This document shows, in pieces, positions 8,767 through 18,138 of a DNA stretch of 64,000 nucleotides. The notes under the pieces were generated by a model, which worked only from the letters and a program-made list of their open reading frames with translations, was not told the DNA's origin and made no database searches. Made by a program: the position numbers and the translations under genes. Source of the DNA: JBBQYA01 sp031412335 (GTDB lineage Bacteria > Bacteroidota > Bacteroidia > Sphingobacteriales > Sphingobacteriaceae). The stretch spans positions 24,572 to 88,571 of the forward strand of contig JANOCT010000019.1 of the NCBI GenBank assembly GCA_031412335.1, given 5' to 3'. The first letter of the stretch is position 1. The number at the start of each line of letters is the position of its first letter.

Positions 8767-9927
8767 TTACTTCTTAATTGCTTCCAATCGCTTTTTCATT
8801 TCAGTTGCTTTTGTCAAGTTATTGGTTCTTGCATAAATTTCTTTAAGCGAAATTAATGTATTCCGATCTTCTGGATTTAAAGCTAATGAAGTTTCTAGAT
8901 ATGGTAATGCTTTTCCAAATTCAGCTTTAGATTTAGCAATTCCAGCATCATATTCTTTTTGTTTGCTTTGTGGTAAATTATTGGCTTTATTAAATGTTTC
9001 AACTGCACCATTATAATACATAGCTCCTAAATTATAGAGAGCATCAAAATAATCTTTGTCAATTTCTAATGCTTTTTTATAAGCAGATTCTGCTTTTTCT
9101 GTATTCTTCATATTGTCGTAAGCAACACCCTGAGCAAAGAATAAAGTTTTATTGGTTGGATCTTTCTGTGTTGCTATTTCCAGTTTAGAAATTATTTCAC
9201 TTGACTTTCCCTTCGCTAAATAAACGTTTAACTCATCTATAATTAATGGAATATTTTCTGAATATCGCAATCTTCCCTTTTCAATTACTTTCATTGCAGA
9301 AATTGTATCTTTTTCTCCTTTATAGATATTAGCAAGCGATCGGTATATTTCTACTTCATCAAAATTCATATCAATTAATTTGATATATGAATTTTTTGCA
9401 ACTTCTTTATTATCACCACGATCTGCAGCTAATGCCGTATTAAACAAAGCAGAAGTATCATTTGGGTTGGCAGCTAACACTTTTTCGAAATAACTTATCG
9501 CTTTTGGAAAATCTTTTGCAGAATAAGCAACAATACCTTTATTAAAAAACTGTCCATTTAAAATCGCAGAATAGTTTTTAATCTCTTTTTCATACGTTTT
9601 TTTAATATCCAATTCACTCGCTTTTTTAAATGATGCCAAAGCAACTTCTGCAGCATCAGGGTATTGTGGGCTAAATTTCTTATTGGTATCAATAGAAAAA
9701 TGAACTAAGCCACGATAGTACCAGGTTTTTGGCAAAATGCTTGTTTTTTCATTTAAAATAGCTTTGTCGATCGCTGTCTTAGCTTTATCTAACTCATTAA
9801 ATTTTAAATAGTTAAAGGCATTTACCACTTCAGCACTCTGAGCATGAACTTTAGCTGTTCCTAATACACTGATTGCAATGCCAAATACCAGTGCACTAAA
9901 TTTGTAATTAAAAAAAACTGCTTTCAT
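8767..9927 (-). CDS. Exported tetratricopeptide repeat protein
   Basis: A 386-residue protein with an N-terminal signal peptide (about 1-29, ending VHAQS) and TPR-like helical repeats across most of the length. Clear TPR-like segments include FPKAISYFEKVLAANPND near 140, YKKALEIDKDYFDALYNLGAMYY near 285 and ALPYLETSLALNPEDRNTL near 345. It is predicted periplasmic, acting as a protein-interaction scaffold; a specific partner cannot be named. It begins 31 bases after gyrA on the same strand and is probably in the same transcript. A terminator lies directly after it. Confidence 0.85.
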   Translation of the reverse strand: MKAVFFNYKFSALVFGIAISVLGTAKVHAQSAEVVNAFNYLKFNELDKAKTAIDKAILNEKTSILPKTWYYRGLVHFSIDTNKKFSPQYPDAAEVALASFKKASELDIKKTYEKEIKNYSAILNGQFFNKGIVAYSAKDFPKAISYFEKVLAANPNDTSALFNTALAADRGDNKEVAKNSYIKLIDMNFDEVEIYRSLANIYKGEKDTISAMKVIEKGRLRYSENIPLIIDELNVYLAKGKSSEIISKLEIATQKDPTNKTLFFAQGVAYDNMKNTEKAESAYKKALEIDKDYFDALYNLGAMYYNGAVETFNKANNLPQSKQKEYDAGIAKSKAEFGKALPYLETSLALNPEDRNTLISLKEIYARTNNLTKATEMKKRLEAIKK

Positions 9928-9958
9928 TTTGTTGTTTTTTCTTTTTTGTTAAATTAAT

Positions 9959-12595
9959 TTATTCTTTATCTTCTTTTGGTTCATCATTTTCAGTATCATC
10001 ATCTTCATCATCAGATTCTTCTTCTTCGATTTCTTCATCTTCAACTTCTTCAGTATCAATTTCTAAAATATCGTCATCCGTTAAATCTGTAACCACTACT
10101 GATTCTACGTTTTCTTCGCTTCCATCTAATAGAATCTCTTCAGCTTCATCATCTTTCACATCTTCAATTTTAGCAACAGAAGCTATGCTATCATCATCTT
10201 TCAGTCGAATAAGCTTCACTCCTTGTGTTGCTCTACCCATAACTCGTAATTCTTTTACACTCAGACGGATAGTGATTCCAGAACGATTGATTATCATTAA
10301 ATCATCAGCATCTGTTACATCCAATAAACCAATTAAATTTCCTGTTTTTTCAGTTACATTAATTGTTTTTACCCCTTTTCCTCCCCTGTTCGTTATTCTG
10401 TAATCATCAATATCTGTACGTTTTCCAAAACCTTTTTCAGAAACTACTAAAACAGTTGTGTCCTGATCGTTTACAGTAATCATACCAATTACACGATCTT
10501 TATCACTCGCTAATCTTATTGCACGAACACCAGCTGCTGTTCTTCCCATTGGCCGAACAGTACTTTCATTGAATCGAATGGCTCTACCAGAATATAAACC
10601 AATTAAAACTTCTGATTTTCCGGTTGTTAATTTTGCCTCTAATAATTGATCGCCTTCATTTATTCGGATTGCATTTATACCATTTACTCTTGGTCTTGAA
10701 TAAGCTTCAAGAGTGGTTTTTTTAATCGTACCATTTTTGGTACACATAATAATGAAGTTGTTATTTAAATATTCTTCATCCGATAATGACTTAACATTAA
10801 TGTATGCTTTTACTTTATCATCTTTCGGAATGCTAATTACATTTTGCATCGCTCTACCTTTTGAGGTTCTCGTGCCTTCTGGAATTTCGTAAACCCGCAT
10901 CCAATAGCATTGTCCTTTTTCGGTGAAAAACAACATATAATTGTGAGTAGTAGCTATAAACAAATGCGCAATGAAGTCTTCATTTCGAGAATTGCTGCCC
11001 ATACTCCCTTTTCCACCTCTACCTTGTACTCTAAATTCTGTTAATGCAGTTCGTTTGATATAACCTTCTTGAGAAATAGTAATTACAACTTCCTCATCTG
11101 CAATCATATCTTCCATTCTGAAATCTTCTGCAGAATGGATAATTTCAGTTCTTCTTTCATCACCGAATCGTTCCTTCATTTCTGTCGATTCGTCTTTGAT
11201 GATTTGCATTCTCAAACTTTCATTACCAAGTATTTCTTTTAAACGAGCAATTAATAGCATCAATTCATCATATTCTGCTTTAATTTTGTCACGCTCAAGT
11301 CCTGTTAATCGCTGTAACCTAAGTTCTAATATTGCTTTTGCCTGAATATCTGATAAGGCAAATTGTGCAATTAAACCATCTCTTGCAATATCAGGAGTTG
11401 CTGATCCTCTAATTAAAGTAATAACGGCATCCAGATTATCCAATGCAATTAATAATCCCTCCAGAATGTGTGCTCTTTTTTCGGCTTCGCGAAGTTCAAA
11501 TGCAGTTCTTCTGGTAATTACCTCATGTCTGTGTTCTACAAAATGAACTAACATGTCTTTCAAATTCAACATGATTGGTCGACCTTTGACCAAAGCAATA
11601 TTATTTACACTAAATGAAGTCTGTAATGCGGTGTATTTGAATAGGTTATTTAATACGATAGCTGCATTTGCATCACGTTTTATTTCATAAACGATCCGCA
11701 TTCCATCTCTATCAGATTCATCTCGGATATCTGATATACCTTCCAGTTTTTTTTCATTAATTAATTCAGCTGTACGCTCAATCATTAAAGCCTTATTTAC
11801 TTGAAACGGAATTTCAGTTACGATTATTCGTTCACGGTCATTTCCTACTGTTTCTATTTCTGCTTTTCCACGAATTACTACTCTGCCTCTGCCTGTTTCA
11901 AAAGCTTCCCTAACTCCTTCGTAACCGTAAATAATACCTCCAGTTGGAAAATCTGGAGCTTTTACAAATTTCATTAATTCAGCAACTGTAATATCACGAT
12001 TATCAATATAGGCGTGAATAGCATCTATAGCTTCGCTTAAATTGTGTGGTGGCATATTAGTAGCCATACCTACTGCGATTCCAGAAGCTCCATTAACCAA
12101 TAAATTAGGAATTTTTGAAGGTAAAACCGTTGGTTCTTCCAAAGAATCATCAAAATTTAATTGGAAATCAATGGTTTCTTTGTTGATATCAGCCAACATT
12201 TCCTCTGCAATTTTCGTCAAACGCGCTTCAGTATATCGCATTGCTGCTGGAGAGTCTCCATCTACAGATCCGAAATTTCCTTGCCCATCGACCATCGGAT
12301 ATCGTAATGACCATGGTTGAGCCATACGTACCATTGCATCATAAACTGATGTATCGCCATGTGGATGGTACTTTCCTAATACTTCTCCAACAATTCTTGC
12401 AGATTTTTTATGTGCCTTATTATTTGCTAAACCTAAATCAAGCATACCGAATAATACTCTTCGGTGTACTGGTTTCAACCCATCTCGTACATCTGGCAAT
12501 GCTCTTGAAACAATTACTGACATCGAATAATCGATGTAGGCAGATTTCATTTCCTGCTCAATATTTATCGGAATAATTTTATCGTTCTCTTCCAT
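9959..12595 (-). CDS. gyrA: DNA gyrase subunit A
   Basis: GyrA is the DNA-breaking and rejoining subunit of gyrase, which adds negative supercoils. At 878 residues it carries the N-terminal breakage-reunion domain with catalytic Tyr121 in AAMRYTEARL. The quinolone-binding region reads HPHGDTSVYD (77-86). Arg-rich AEKRAH and LRLQRLTGLE follow, and the C-terminal beta-pinwheel has a GyrA box QGRGGKGS near 530. That box identifies gyrase rather than topoisomerase IV. The last 65 or so residues are almost entirely Asp and Glu, a long acidic tail. The gene is first in a probable two-gene unit with the TPR gene. Confidence 0.97.
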   Translation of the reverse strand: MEENDKIIPINIEQEMKSAYIDYSMSVIVSRALPDVRDGLKPVHRRVLFGMLDLGLANNKAHKKSARIVGEVLGKYHPHGDTSVYDAMVRMAQPWSLRYPMVDGQGNFGSVDGDSPAAMRYTEARLTKIAEEMLADINKETIDFQLNFDDSLEEPTVLPSKIPNLLVNGASGIAVGMATNMPPHNLSEAIDAIHAYIDNRDITVAELMKFVKAPDFPTGGIIYGYEGVREAFETGRGRVVIRGKAEIETVGNDRERIIVTEIPFQVNKALMIERTAELINEKKLEGISDIRDESDRDGMRIVYEIKRDANAAIVLNNLFKYTALQTSFSVNNIALVKGRPIMLNLKDMLVHFVEHRHEVITRRTAFELREAEKRAHILEGLLIALDNLDAVITLIRGSATPDIARDGLIAQFALSDIQAKAILELRLQRLTGLERDKIKAEYDELMLLIARLKEILGNESLRMQIIKDESTEMKERFGDERRTEIIHSAEDFRMEDMIADEEVVITISQEGYIKRTALTEFRVQGRGGKGSMGSNSRNEDFIAHLFIATTHNYMLFFTEKGQCYWMRVYEIPEGTRTSKGRAMQNVISIPKDDKVKAYINVKSLSDEEYLNNNFIIMCTKNGTIKKTTLEAYSRPRVNGINAIRINEGDQLLEAKLTTGKSEVLIGLYSGRAIRFNESTVRPMGRTAAGVRAIRLASDKDRVIGMITVNDQDTTVLVVSEKGFGKRTDIDDYRITNRGGKGVKTINVTEKTGNLIGLLDVTDADDLMIINRSGITIRLSVKELRVMGRATQGVKLIRLKDDDSIASVAKIEDVKDDEAEEILLDGSEENVESVVVTDLTDDDILEIDTEEVEDEEIEEEESDDEDDDTENDEPKEDKE

Positions 12596-12660
12596 TCAAT
12601 TTTTTAAAATAGGGGTAAAATATGTGCTAAGCCTTAAATAAAGGTTTTTTCACTTTCGTG

Positions 12661-12668
12661 CGAATTTA
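12661..12668 (-). promoter_or_regulatory. Putative -7 element upstream of gyrA
   Basis: On the minus strand this reads TAAATTCG, one mismatch from TAnnTTTG, about 65 bases before the gyrA ATG. It lies in the 155-base gap between gyrA and hemF, where a promoter is expected. No clear -33 element was identified. Confidence 0.3.
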
Positions 12669-12750
12669 GTAATTAAAGATGAAATGATTTTTATTGTGGA
12701 AAAGTATTGAATAATTGATGTTCTAATTTCGACTTTTCCTGAAATAAGGT

Positions 12751-13671
12751 TTATTTATTCAACCAATCGATATCTTTTTTTAGTAAAAGTAATGTTTTAG
12801 CCTCTTCCGAATCATTTTTAGGAATATAATTATAGTTCCATTGAGCAAAAGGAGGCAAACTCATTAATATTGATTCTGTTCTACCTCCACTTTCAAAGCC
12901 AAAGCGGGTACCACGGTCATAAACCAAATTGAATTCAGCATATCTTCCACGCCTTAGCAATTGCCATTCTTTGTTATTTTCAGTAAAATTATGATCACTT
13001 CCCTCCTTCATAAATAAGGTATAAAGCGGTGCAAATCCATTTCCGACATCTTTTACGAAGTCAAAAGTTTTAGAGATTTCACCATAATTTTCTTCATTTA
13101 GTTGATCGAAAAAAATACCTCCAATTCCTCTGGTTTCTTCTCTATGTGGAATGAAAAAGTAATTATCTGCCCATCTTTTAAATTTGGAATAATAAGCTGA
13201 ATTATGATTTTGACAAATAGTATTTAAGGCTGAATGAAAATATTTTGCTTGATGTTCATTTACATAGTGAGGAGTTAGATCAATTCCACCTCCAAACCAA
13301 GAATTAACAATCCTTCCTTGTAAATCAGTCAATTCAAAATACCTTACATTCATGTGTATTATTGGCACAAATGGATTGAAAGGATGCATAACAATAGAAA
13401 CACCAGTTGCAAAAAATAAGTCTGCAGCACCAGGCAAATTTTTGCTCATCACTTCGTTCACTTTTCCATAAACCTCTGAAAAGTTTACACCTCCTTTTTC
13501 AATGATATTTCCTTTTTCAATAACAAAAGTTAAACCACCCCCTCCTTCTTTATGCTGCCATTGATCTATGTTGAAAATCCCTTTTTTATCTGTTTGTTCA
13601 ATTTCAAAACAGATATTTTTTTGTAGTTCTTTAAAGAAACCAGCAATACTTTCTCTTGAAAAGCCTTCCAT
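12751..13671 (-). CDS. hemF: Oxygen-dependent coproporphyrinogen III oxidase
   Basis: HemF converts coproporphyrinogen III to protoporphyrinogen IX using O2, a late step of heme synthesis in the cytoplasm. The 306-residue length is standard. Recognisable blocks are HKEGGGGLTFVIEKG near 40, FNPFVPIIHMNVRYFE near 98, SWFGGGIDLTPHYV near 119, EETRGIGGIFFDQL near 175, and the C-terminal RRGRYAEFNLVYDRGTRFGFESGGRTESILMSLPP block described only in part here. It starts two bases after the upstream MFS gene stop, so the two are co-transcribed. Its presence indicates aerobic heme synthesis. Confidence 0.97.
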   Translation of the reverse strand: MEGFSRESIAGFFKELQKNICFEIEQTDKKGIFNIDQWQHKEGGGGLTFVIEKGNIIEKGGVNFSEVYGKVNEVMSKNLPGAADLFFATGVSIVMHPFNPFVPIIHMNVRYFELTDLQGRIVNSWFGGGIDLTPHYVNEHQAKYFHSALNTICQNHNSAYYSKFKRWADNYFFIPHREETRGIGGIFFDQLNEENYGEISKTFDFVKDVGNGFAPLYTLFMKEGSDHNFTENNKEWQLLRRGRYAEFNLVYDRGTRFGFESGGRTESILMSLPPFAQWNYNYIPKNDSEEAKTLLLLKKDIDWLNK

Positions 13672-13673
13672 TC

Positions 13674-14903
13674 TTATTTTTCTATGTAATCAAGTTCTTT
13701 GCCATACGTTTCGGGCAAGTTGTACAAGGCAAATAATGCCAATAAAATAGTTAAACTGCCAACTACTAATGCACTGTTAACTAAACCTATATGCGATGCA
13801 GTAAATGTAAACAATGCACTTACCGGAATTAATGAACCACGTACAAAATTTGGAACTGAAGTAGTAACTGTTGCTCTTAAATTGGTGCCAAATTGTTCGG
13901 AAGCAATGGTTACAAACACCACCCAATAGCCTGTACTGAAACCAAAAGCAAAACAAAGTTTATAAAAACTAGAAACAGTTAGTTGATTTGAAAAAAGGAA
14001 AAATAGAATAGCCAGATACGTTAAAACGATAAAACTAAAAACAATTTTTTTTCGACTTTTGAAATACTGACTTAAAAAACCTGTTACGAAATCTCCGATT
14101 GCAATTCCTATGTAGGCAAACATAATTCCTCTCCCTGTATCTGGAATTCCAATCATATTTAAAGCTTTACCAAATTGTGGGGCAAGACCAATAAGTATAC
14201 CTACCACAAACCAAACCGGAACTGCAATGAGTATGCAATAAATATATTTTTTCGATCGAGATAAGGGACTGAATAATTTAAAAAAATTACCTTTTGAACG
14301 TGAATCTGTTGAAATTTTGTTAAATAAAGTTGATTCCAAAACGTTAAATCGAAGTAGTAATAATAGAAGTCCAAGTCCTCCACCGATAAAAAATGTTGAT
14401 CTCCATTCAAATATATTACTAATATAATAGGCAACTACCGCTCCAGTTAGTCCAACAGAAGCAATAATCATAGTTCCATAACCTCTATTTTTAGCAGTCA
14501 TAGATTCGCTAACCAAGGTTATTCCTGCACCCAATTCGCCAGCAAGCCCAATACCTGCGATGAACCTTAATGCAGCATAAGTTGGCACATCTCGTACAAA
14601 ACCATTGGCAATATTTGCCAAAGAATACAATATAATTGACCCAAATAAAACAGAGAGTCGACCTTTTTTATCTCCAAGTATTCCCCAGAAGACACCACCA
14701 GTTAGCAAGCCAGCCATTTGCCAATTCATTAGATATAAACCAGTTGAAGCTAAATCAGCGTCATTTACACCAATAGAAATGAGACTTTTATTCTTAATAA
14801 TTAAAAATAACAGCAAATCGTAGATATCTACAAAATAACCAAGTGCTGCAACTAGAATTAGGATTGTTAAATTTTTTGTAGGTTTATTGTTCAATACAAT
14901 CAA
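13674..14903 (-). CDS. MFS transporter (metabolite:H+ symporter-like)
   Basis: A 409-residue inner-membrane transporter with about 12 hydrophobic segments. The intracellular loop motif GDKKGRLSVLFGS near residue 82 and RFIAGIGLAGELGAGITL near 113 are typical of the sugar/metabolite:H+ symporter branch of the major facilitator superfamily (compare ShiA, ProP, KgtP). The substrate cannot be read from sequence. It is the first gene of a two-gene unit with hemF (two-base gap), so a link to a porphyrin precursor or organic acid is possible but only inferred. Confidence 0.85.
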   Translation of the reverse strand: MIVLNNKPTKNLTILILVAALGYFVDIYDLLLFLIIKNKSLISIGVNDADLASTGLYLMNWQMAGLLTGGVFWGILGDKKGRLSVLFGSIILYSLANIANGFVRDVPTYAALRFIAGIGLAGELGAGITLVSESMTAKNRGYGTMIIASVGLTGAVVAYYISNIFEWRSTFFIGGGLGLLLLLLRFNVLESTLFNKISTDSRSKGNFFKLFSPLSRSKKYIYCILIAVPVWFVVGILIGLAPQFGKALNMIGIPDTGRGIMFAYIGIAIGDFVTGFLSQYFKSRKKIVFSFIVLTYLAILFFLFSNQLTVSSFYKLCFAFGFSTGYWVVFVTIASEQFGTNLRATVTTSVPNFVRGSLIPVSALFTFTASHIGLVNSALVVGSLTILLALFALYNLPETYGKELDYIEK

Positions 14904-14946
14904 AGATTTTCTACAATTTTAGCAAAAAATTGCCTTTACACATATT

Positions 14947-15366
14947 ATGAAAAGAAATTTAACAACATTATTAATCGTTGCCGGTGGTTTTTTACTTTCT
15001 GCTGATAAAGGATGTAAAGAAAAACAAGTTGCTGAATCGCTAAACGGAACTTGGAAATGGGAAAAAACTGCTTGTTGTGGTAGAGGAATGAAAATTACGA
15101 CCGACGATGAAAATACAGACCGAACCTTAGTTTTTAGTGAAGGAGGCAAATATGCTGAAACTAAAAATGGAGTAGTAAGCAAAGAAGGAACATTCGTGGT
15201 TAGAAAAGGAATTAACGACTATCAATTATCAACTGGAGATAGCGCTGATGTAGTTTTGTTTGACGAAAATATGGCTGGATATATAACCTATCAAAATGAT
15301 ACACTGGTGATTAGTTTCGGCTATATGGATTTACAAACTGATTACTACACCAGAAAAAAGAAATAA
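14947..15366 (+). CDS. Small exported lipocalin-like protein
   Basis: A 139-residue protein with a hydrophobic N-terminus (about 5-17) and Cys23 in the segment SADKGC, a poor lipobox, so it may be a lipoprotein or simply exported. The rest looks like a small beta-barrel of the lipocalin-like type: NGTWKWEKTACCGRG near 33 resembles the usual start of such folds, and alternating short strands follow. Function is unknown. It is divergent from the MFS gene (43-base gap) and convergent with the aminotransferase gene, whose stop is four bases away. Confidence 0.65.
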   Translation: MKRNLTTLLIVAGGFLLSADKGCKEKQVAESLNGTWKWEKTACCGRGMKITTDDENTDRTLVFSEGGKYAETKNGVVSKEGTFVVRKGINDYQLSTGDSADVVLFDENMAGYITYQNDTLVISFGYMDLQTDYYTRKKK

Positions 15367-15369
15367 TAT

Positions 15370-16551
15370 TCATTTTGTTTGTTCCAATAACAAACTTAAA
15401 CGATCAATTTCTTCTATTGAATTAAAATAATGAGGCGAAATTCTGAGTGCATAATCAATATTTTTCTTTTTAAAATCTATTAAAGCAATAGTAGAATTGC
15501 TAAACGAAAAATAGACAGAAGCTTTTTCGAGGTAGTTTTTTAATTCAATTTTTTCGATACCCTGAATTTGAAGAGTTATAATGGATGATAAAAGATCTCC
15601 CCGATCCATAATTTTTATTTTCGGAATGCTGTTTATGTTATTTCTCAATCTATCAACCAGTTTTTTATTTTCTTCGGCAATCGTTTGCATTCCGATAGAA
15701 TTGGCATATTTTACTGCTGCACCCAATCCAAGAACCAGCGCATAGTTATTTTCCCAATATTCAAATCGCTGTGCTGATTTTTGAACTTCAAATGAATTGG
15801 AATTTGTCCAAGTTGCTCCATTTAAATCAATAAAAAGTGGATAAAAATCTGATGTTAATATTTTATCAGATATATACAGAAAACCTGTGCCACGCGGGCC
15901 TCGTAAAAATTTTCGACCTGTGGCGCACAAAAAATCGCAGTTAATTTTTCGAACATCAACTGGCAATTGCCCGACCGATTGGCAAGCATCAAGCACAAAT
16001 AGAATATTATACTTATGGCAAATAGCTCCTATTCTTTCAACATCTTGAATTAAACCAGAATTGCTTGGACAATGAGTTGCAACAAATGCTTTGGGTTTAT
16101 GCTTATTTATCAGCTCATCCAAATCATTGAAATCAATACCGCCGGATTCTAGATTTCTAGTTCTGATAAGTTGGACCCCAATTCTTTTTTCGAGAGATAT
16201 AAGAGCGAATTGATTTGAAACATAATCATCATCAGTAGTAAACACTACATCGCCACTTTTAAAAGTAATACTAGAAAGCGCTTTACTCATGGCATCGGTT
16301 GCATTGTAGCTAAATGCAATGTTTTTCTCATTGGTATTTAGCAAATGAGCAATCTCTTTTTTACAATCTCTAATTTCTGATTCAAATTTTTCTTGTAGAA
16401 AGTAACCTCCACAAAACTGTTCCTCCTCCAAATAATTTTTAATGATATCTGTTACAAATTTTGGTGGAAGTGATGATCCTGCACTATTAAAAAACAATTT
16501 ATCGTGACAGCCTGGAGTTTCATCTCTTATTTTATTGAGGTCGAAATTCAT
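15370..16551 (-). CDS. Class V aminotransferase-fold PLP enzyme (cysteine desulfurase/isopenicillin-N epimerase-like)
   Basis: A 393-residue PLP-dependent enzyme. The cofactor Lys is in CDFLCATGRKFLRGPRGTGFLY near 215, preceded by FVLDACQSVGQLPVDV near 190 where the Asp contacts the pyridine nitrogen. ATHCPSNSGLIQDV near 158 is also typical. No active-site Cys loop like that of IscS is evident near the C-terminus, so it may not be a true desulfurase; the NifS/CsdB and isopenicillin-N epimerase groups are equally possible. It is convergent with the small exported protein gene and has a 640-base gene-free region on its 5' side. Confidence 0.85.
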   Translation of the reverse strand: MNFDLNKIRDETPGCHDKLFFNSAGSSLPPKFVTDIIKNYLEEEQFCGGYFLQEKFESEIRDCKKEIAHLLNTNEKNIAFSYNATDAMSKALSSITFKSGDVVFTTDDDYVSNQFALISLEKRIGVQLIRTRNLESGGIDFNDLDELINKHKPKAFVATHCPSNSGLIQDVERIGAICHKYNILFVLDACQSVGQLPVDVRKINCDFLCATGRKFLRGPRGTGFLYISDKILTSDFYPLFIDLNGATWTNSNSFEVQKSAQRFEYWENNYALVLGLGAAVKYANSIGMQTIAEENKKLVDRLRNNINSIPKIKIMDRGDLLSSIITLQIQGIEKIELKNYLEKASVYFSFSNSTIALIDFKKKNIDYALRISPHYFNSIEEIDRLSLLLEQTK

Positions 16552-16971
16552 TATTTTATTATGTTACAAATCAGATTTGGTTATAATTTCATTTAAAATA
16601 AAGAAATAATTCTATACCAATTTAATAATTTGAACAAGAATGATTGGATTGTTTAGTCTAAATTGTTTAAAATTATTTGCTCTTAAAGTTTCTATTGAAA
16701 TTTAATTTTTAGGTCTTAGGTATAGGAACCATTTTATTAGATAAATATTTTTTACAATAGTTTTTGATACAAATTAAATAGCACCTAAAAATTTATCAAA
16801 CGATAGTTTTGCTATTAATTATGAAAAGTGTTAAAACAAGTTTAGGTTTTGAAAATTTTCTATAAGTTAATCATTACAACTAATTTTAATTTTGAATATG
16901 ATGCAATAAATTATTCAGAATTATCATTTGATTACAAAGATTACAACGCTTTTTAAACCTCCAACTTAGGC

Positions 16972-17015
16972 AATATTGGTTTGTACGAAAAATTCGTACA
17001 AATCAATATTTTTTT
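16972..17015 (+). terminator. Terminator-like 18-bp hairpin not attached to a protein gene
   Basis: AATATTGGTTTGTACGAA (16972-16989) pairs with TTCGTACAAATCAATATT (16993-17010), 18 pairs with one G-U, around a three-A loop and followed by five T. By shape it is an intrinsic terminator for + strand transcription, but the nearest upstream + strand protein gene ends at 15366 and two genes' worth of space intervenes. It could end a small RNA, or protect the AraC gene from read-through. Confidence 0.65.
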
Positions 17016-17154
17016 CAACCGATTAGTACATACAACTAAAAAATACAAAAAGCATCTTTAAGATACAATTAATGATGTATTTATTAAGAATTGAGGAGGT
17101 ATAAAGCAATCTATTTCAACAAATGAAAAAATGTAAATTTTTTTTCAAAAAAAA

Positions 17155-17187
17155 TTTGGAATTGAAAAATATTATTTGTTAAGTTTG
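17155..17187 (+). promoter_or_regulatory. Bacteroidota-type promoter of the AraC-family gene
   Basis: TTTG (17155-17158) is followed after 21 bases by TAAGTTTG (17180-17187), an exact TAnnTTTG match. The ATG at 17193 is five bases further, giving a leaderless or nearly leaderless message. Confidence 0.55.
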
Positions 17188-17192
17188 CCTCT

Positions 17193-18056
17193 ATGCAAAA
17201 CGAAAACTCCTACCCCGACTTTGAAATTAGTCACTTACAAACTAAGAAGTGGCCAACTCCATCAGCAGATTGTTTCTGCCAAATTATTTATGTTATTTCT
17301 GGAAATGGTAAATACCATGATGAAGAAGATAAATTTGATTTTACTTCAGGTGATACTTTTATTAACCTACCCGGACAAAGCACGTCTTTAAGTATGAAAG
17401 ATGAAGGCGACTTTCTGGTAATAAATTTCCAGAATATTTATACTTCTAAGAAAGACATTTTAAGAGGTCGAAGAGCAAATGCAGGAACTCTTTATAAACC
17501 ATTAGAGTATTTATTTCATAATTATACTTTTGATTTGGTAACTCAGCAATCATCAAAGAAAAATATGGAATTGCTTCACATGCTTTTTGATGAATTATTA
17601 AAAGAGAATGGTCGCAAAACTAAAAATGAAGAGACTATTAAAGGAATAGTTAAAAAAATTGTAACAGCATATTTTAAGGAAGTTCAGAAAAAACTTTTAA
17701 AATCAGATGATACTGGCGATAGATCATACATGATAAATGAAGTGCGAGATTATATACATCAGAATATTTATGATGTTTATAAAGTGAGAGTTGATTACAT
17801 CGCAAAACATTTTGATAGAGCAAAAGACTATTTGGGATTCTTTTTCAAATCTCATACAGGTTATTCTATGAAAGATTATATGACTTTGTACAAATTCGAA
17901 TTAATCAAATCACGATTAATGTACAGTAACAAAACAATTTTAGAAATTGTACATGAATTCGGTTTTACAGATGAAAGTCACATGAATAGAATTTTCAAAA
18001 ATCTATTTGGTGAAACGGCTAAATCATTTAAAAATAATTACTTAGAAAAGAAATAA
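17193..18056 (+). CDS. AraC-family transcriptional regulator
   Basis: A 287-residue regulator. The N-terminal part (about 1-110) looks like a cupin-type sensor, with IIYVISGNGKYHDEEDKFDF and GDTFINLPG. The C-terminal 100 residues form two helix-turn-helix motifs: VRVDYIAKHFDRAKDYLGFFFKS for the first and TILEIVHEFGFTDESHMNRIFKN for the second, ending with LFGETAKSFKN. The ligand and target genes are unknown; it stands alone with its own promoter and terminator. The start at 17193 agrees with the promoter position and the cupin N-terminus. Confidence 0.9.
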   Translation: MQNENSYPDFEISHLQTKKWPTPSADCFCQIIYVISGNGKYHDEEDKFDFTSGDTFINLPGQSTSLSMKDEGDFLVINFQNIYTSKKDILRGRRANAGTLYKPLEYLFHNYTFDLVTQQSSKKNMELLHMLFDELLKENGRKTKNEETIKGIVKKIVTAYFKEVQKKLLKSDDTGDRSYMINEVRDYIHQNIYDVYKVRVDYIAKHFDRAKDYLGFFFKSHTGYSMKDYMTLYKFELIKSRLMYSNKTILEIVHEFGFTDESHMNRIFKNLFGETAKSFKNNYLEKK

Positions 18057-18070
18057 TCTTTACTAATCAA

Positions 18071-18104
18071 AAAAAAATCCTTTCAATTTGAAAGGATTTT
18101 TTTT
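18071..18104. terminator. Bidirectional intrinsic terminator
   Basis: TCCTTTC and GAAAGGA pair around AATTT, flanked by an A run on the left and a T run on the right. It follows the AraC gene on the + strand and the 47-residue basic protein gene on the - strand. Confidence 0.8.
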
Positions 18105-18138
18105 GTTAAAAAGGTTTTAAAACTTAGGAATAAAGAAA

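Larger units (their letters stand above)
16552..17192. other. 641-base gene-free interval containing an isolated strong hairpin
   Basis: No reading frame of credible length was found here on either strand; the longest ATG-led + frame I noticed, near 16821, has only 14 codons. The interval is very AT-rich. It contains a terminator-like hairpin at 16972-17015 with no protein gene before it on the + strand, and the AraC gene promoter at its right end. A small RNA ending at the hairpin is possible. Confidence 0.6.

Noticed and set aside
12340..12370. Thr82 in the quinolone region of GyrA considered as a resistance mutation
   Set aside because: The position varies naturally between Ser and Thr among bacteria; without a close reference no resistance claim is possible.
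10185..12576. Several + strand open frames of 70-110 codons inside gyrA
   Set aside because: All are antisense to gyrA, whose protein is conserved throughout, and none has a recognisable motif or promoter.
15370..16551. Class V aminotransferase considered as IscS/SufS
   Set aside because: No iron-sulfur assembly genes are adjacent and no clear catalytic Cys loop is seen; the broader family call is safer.
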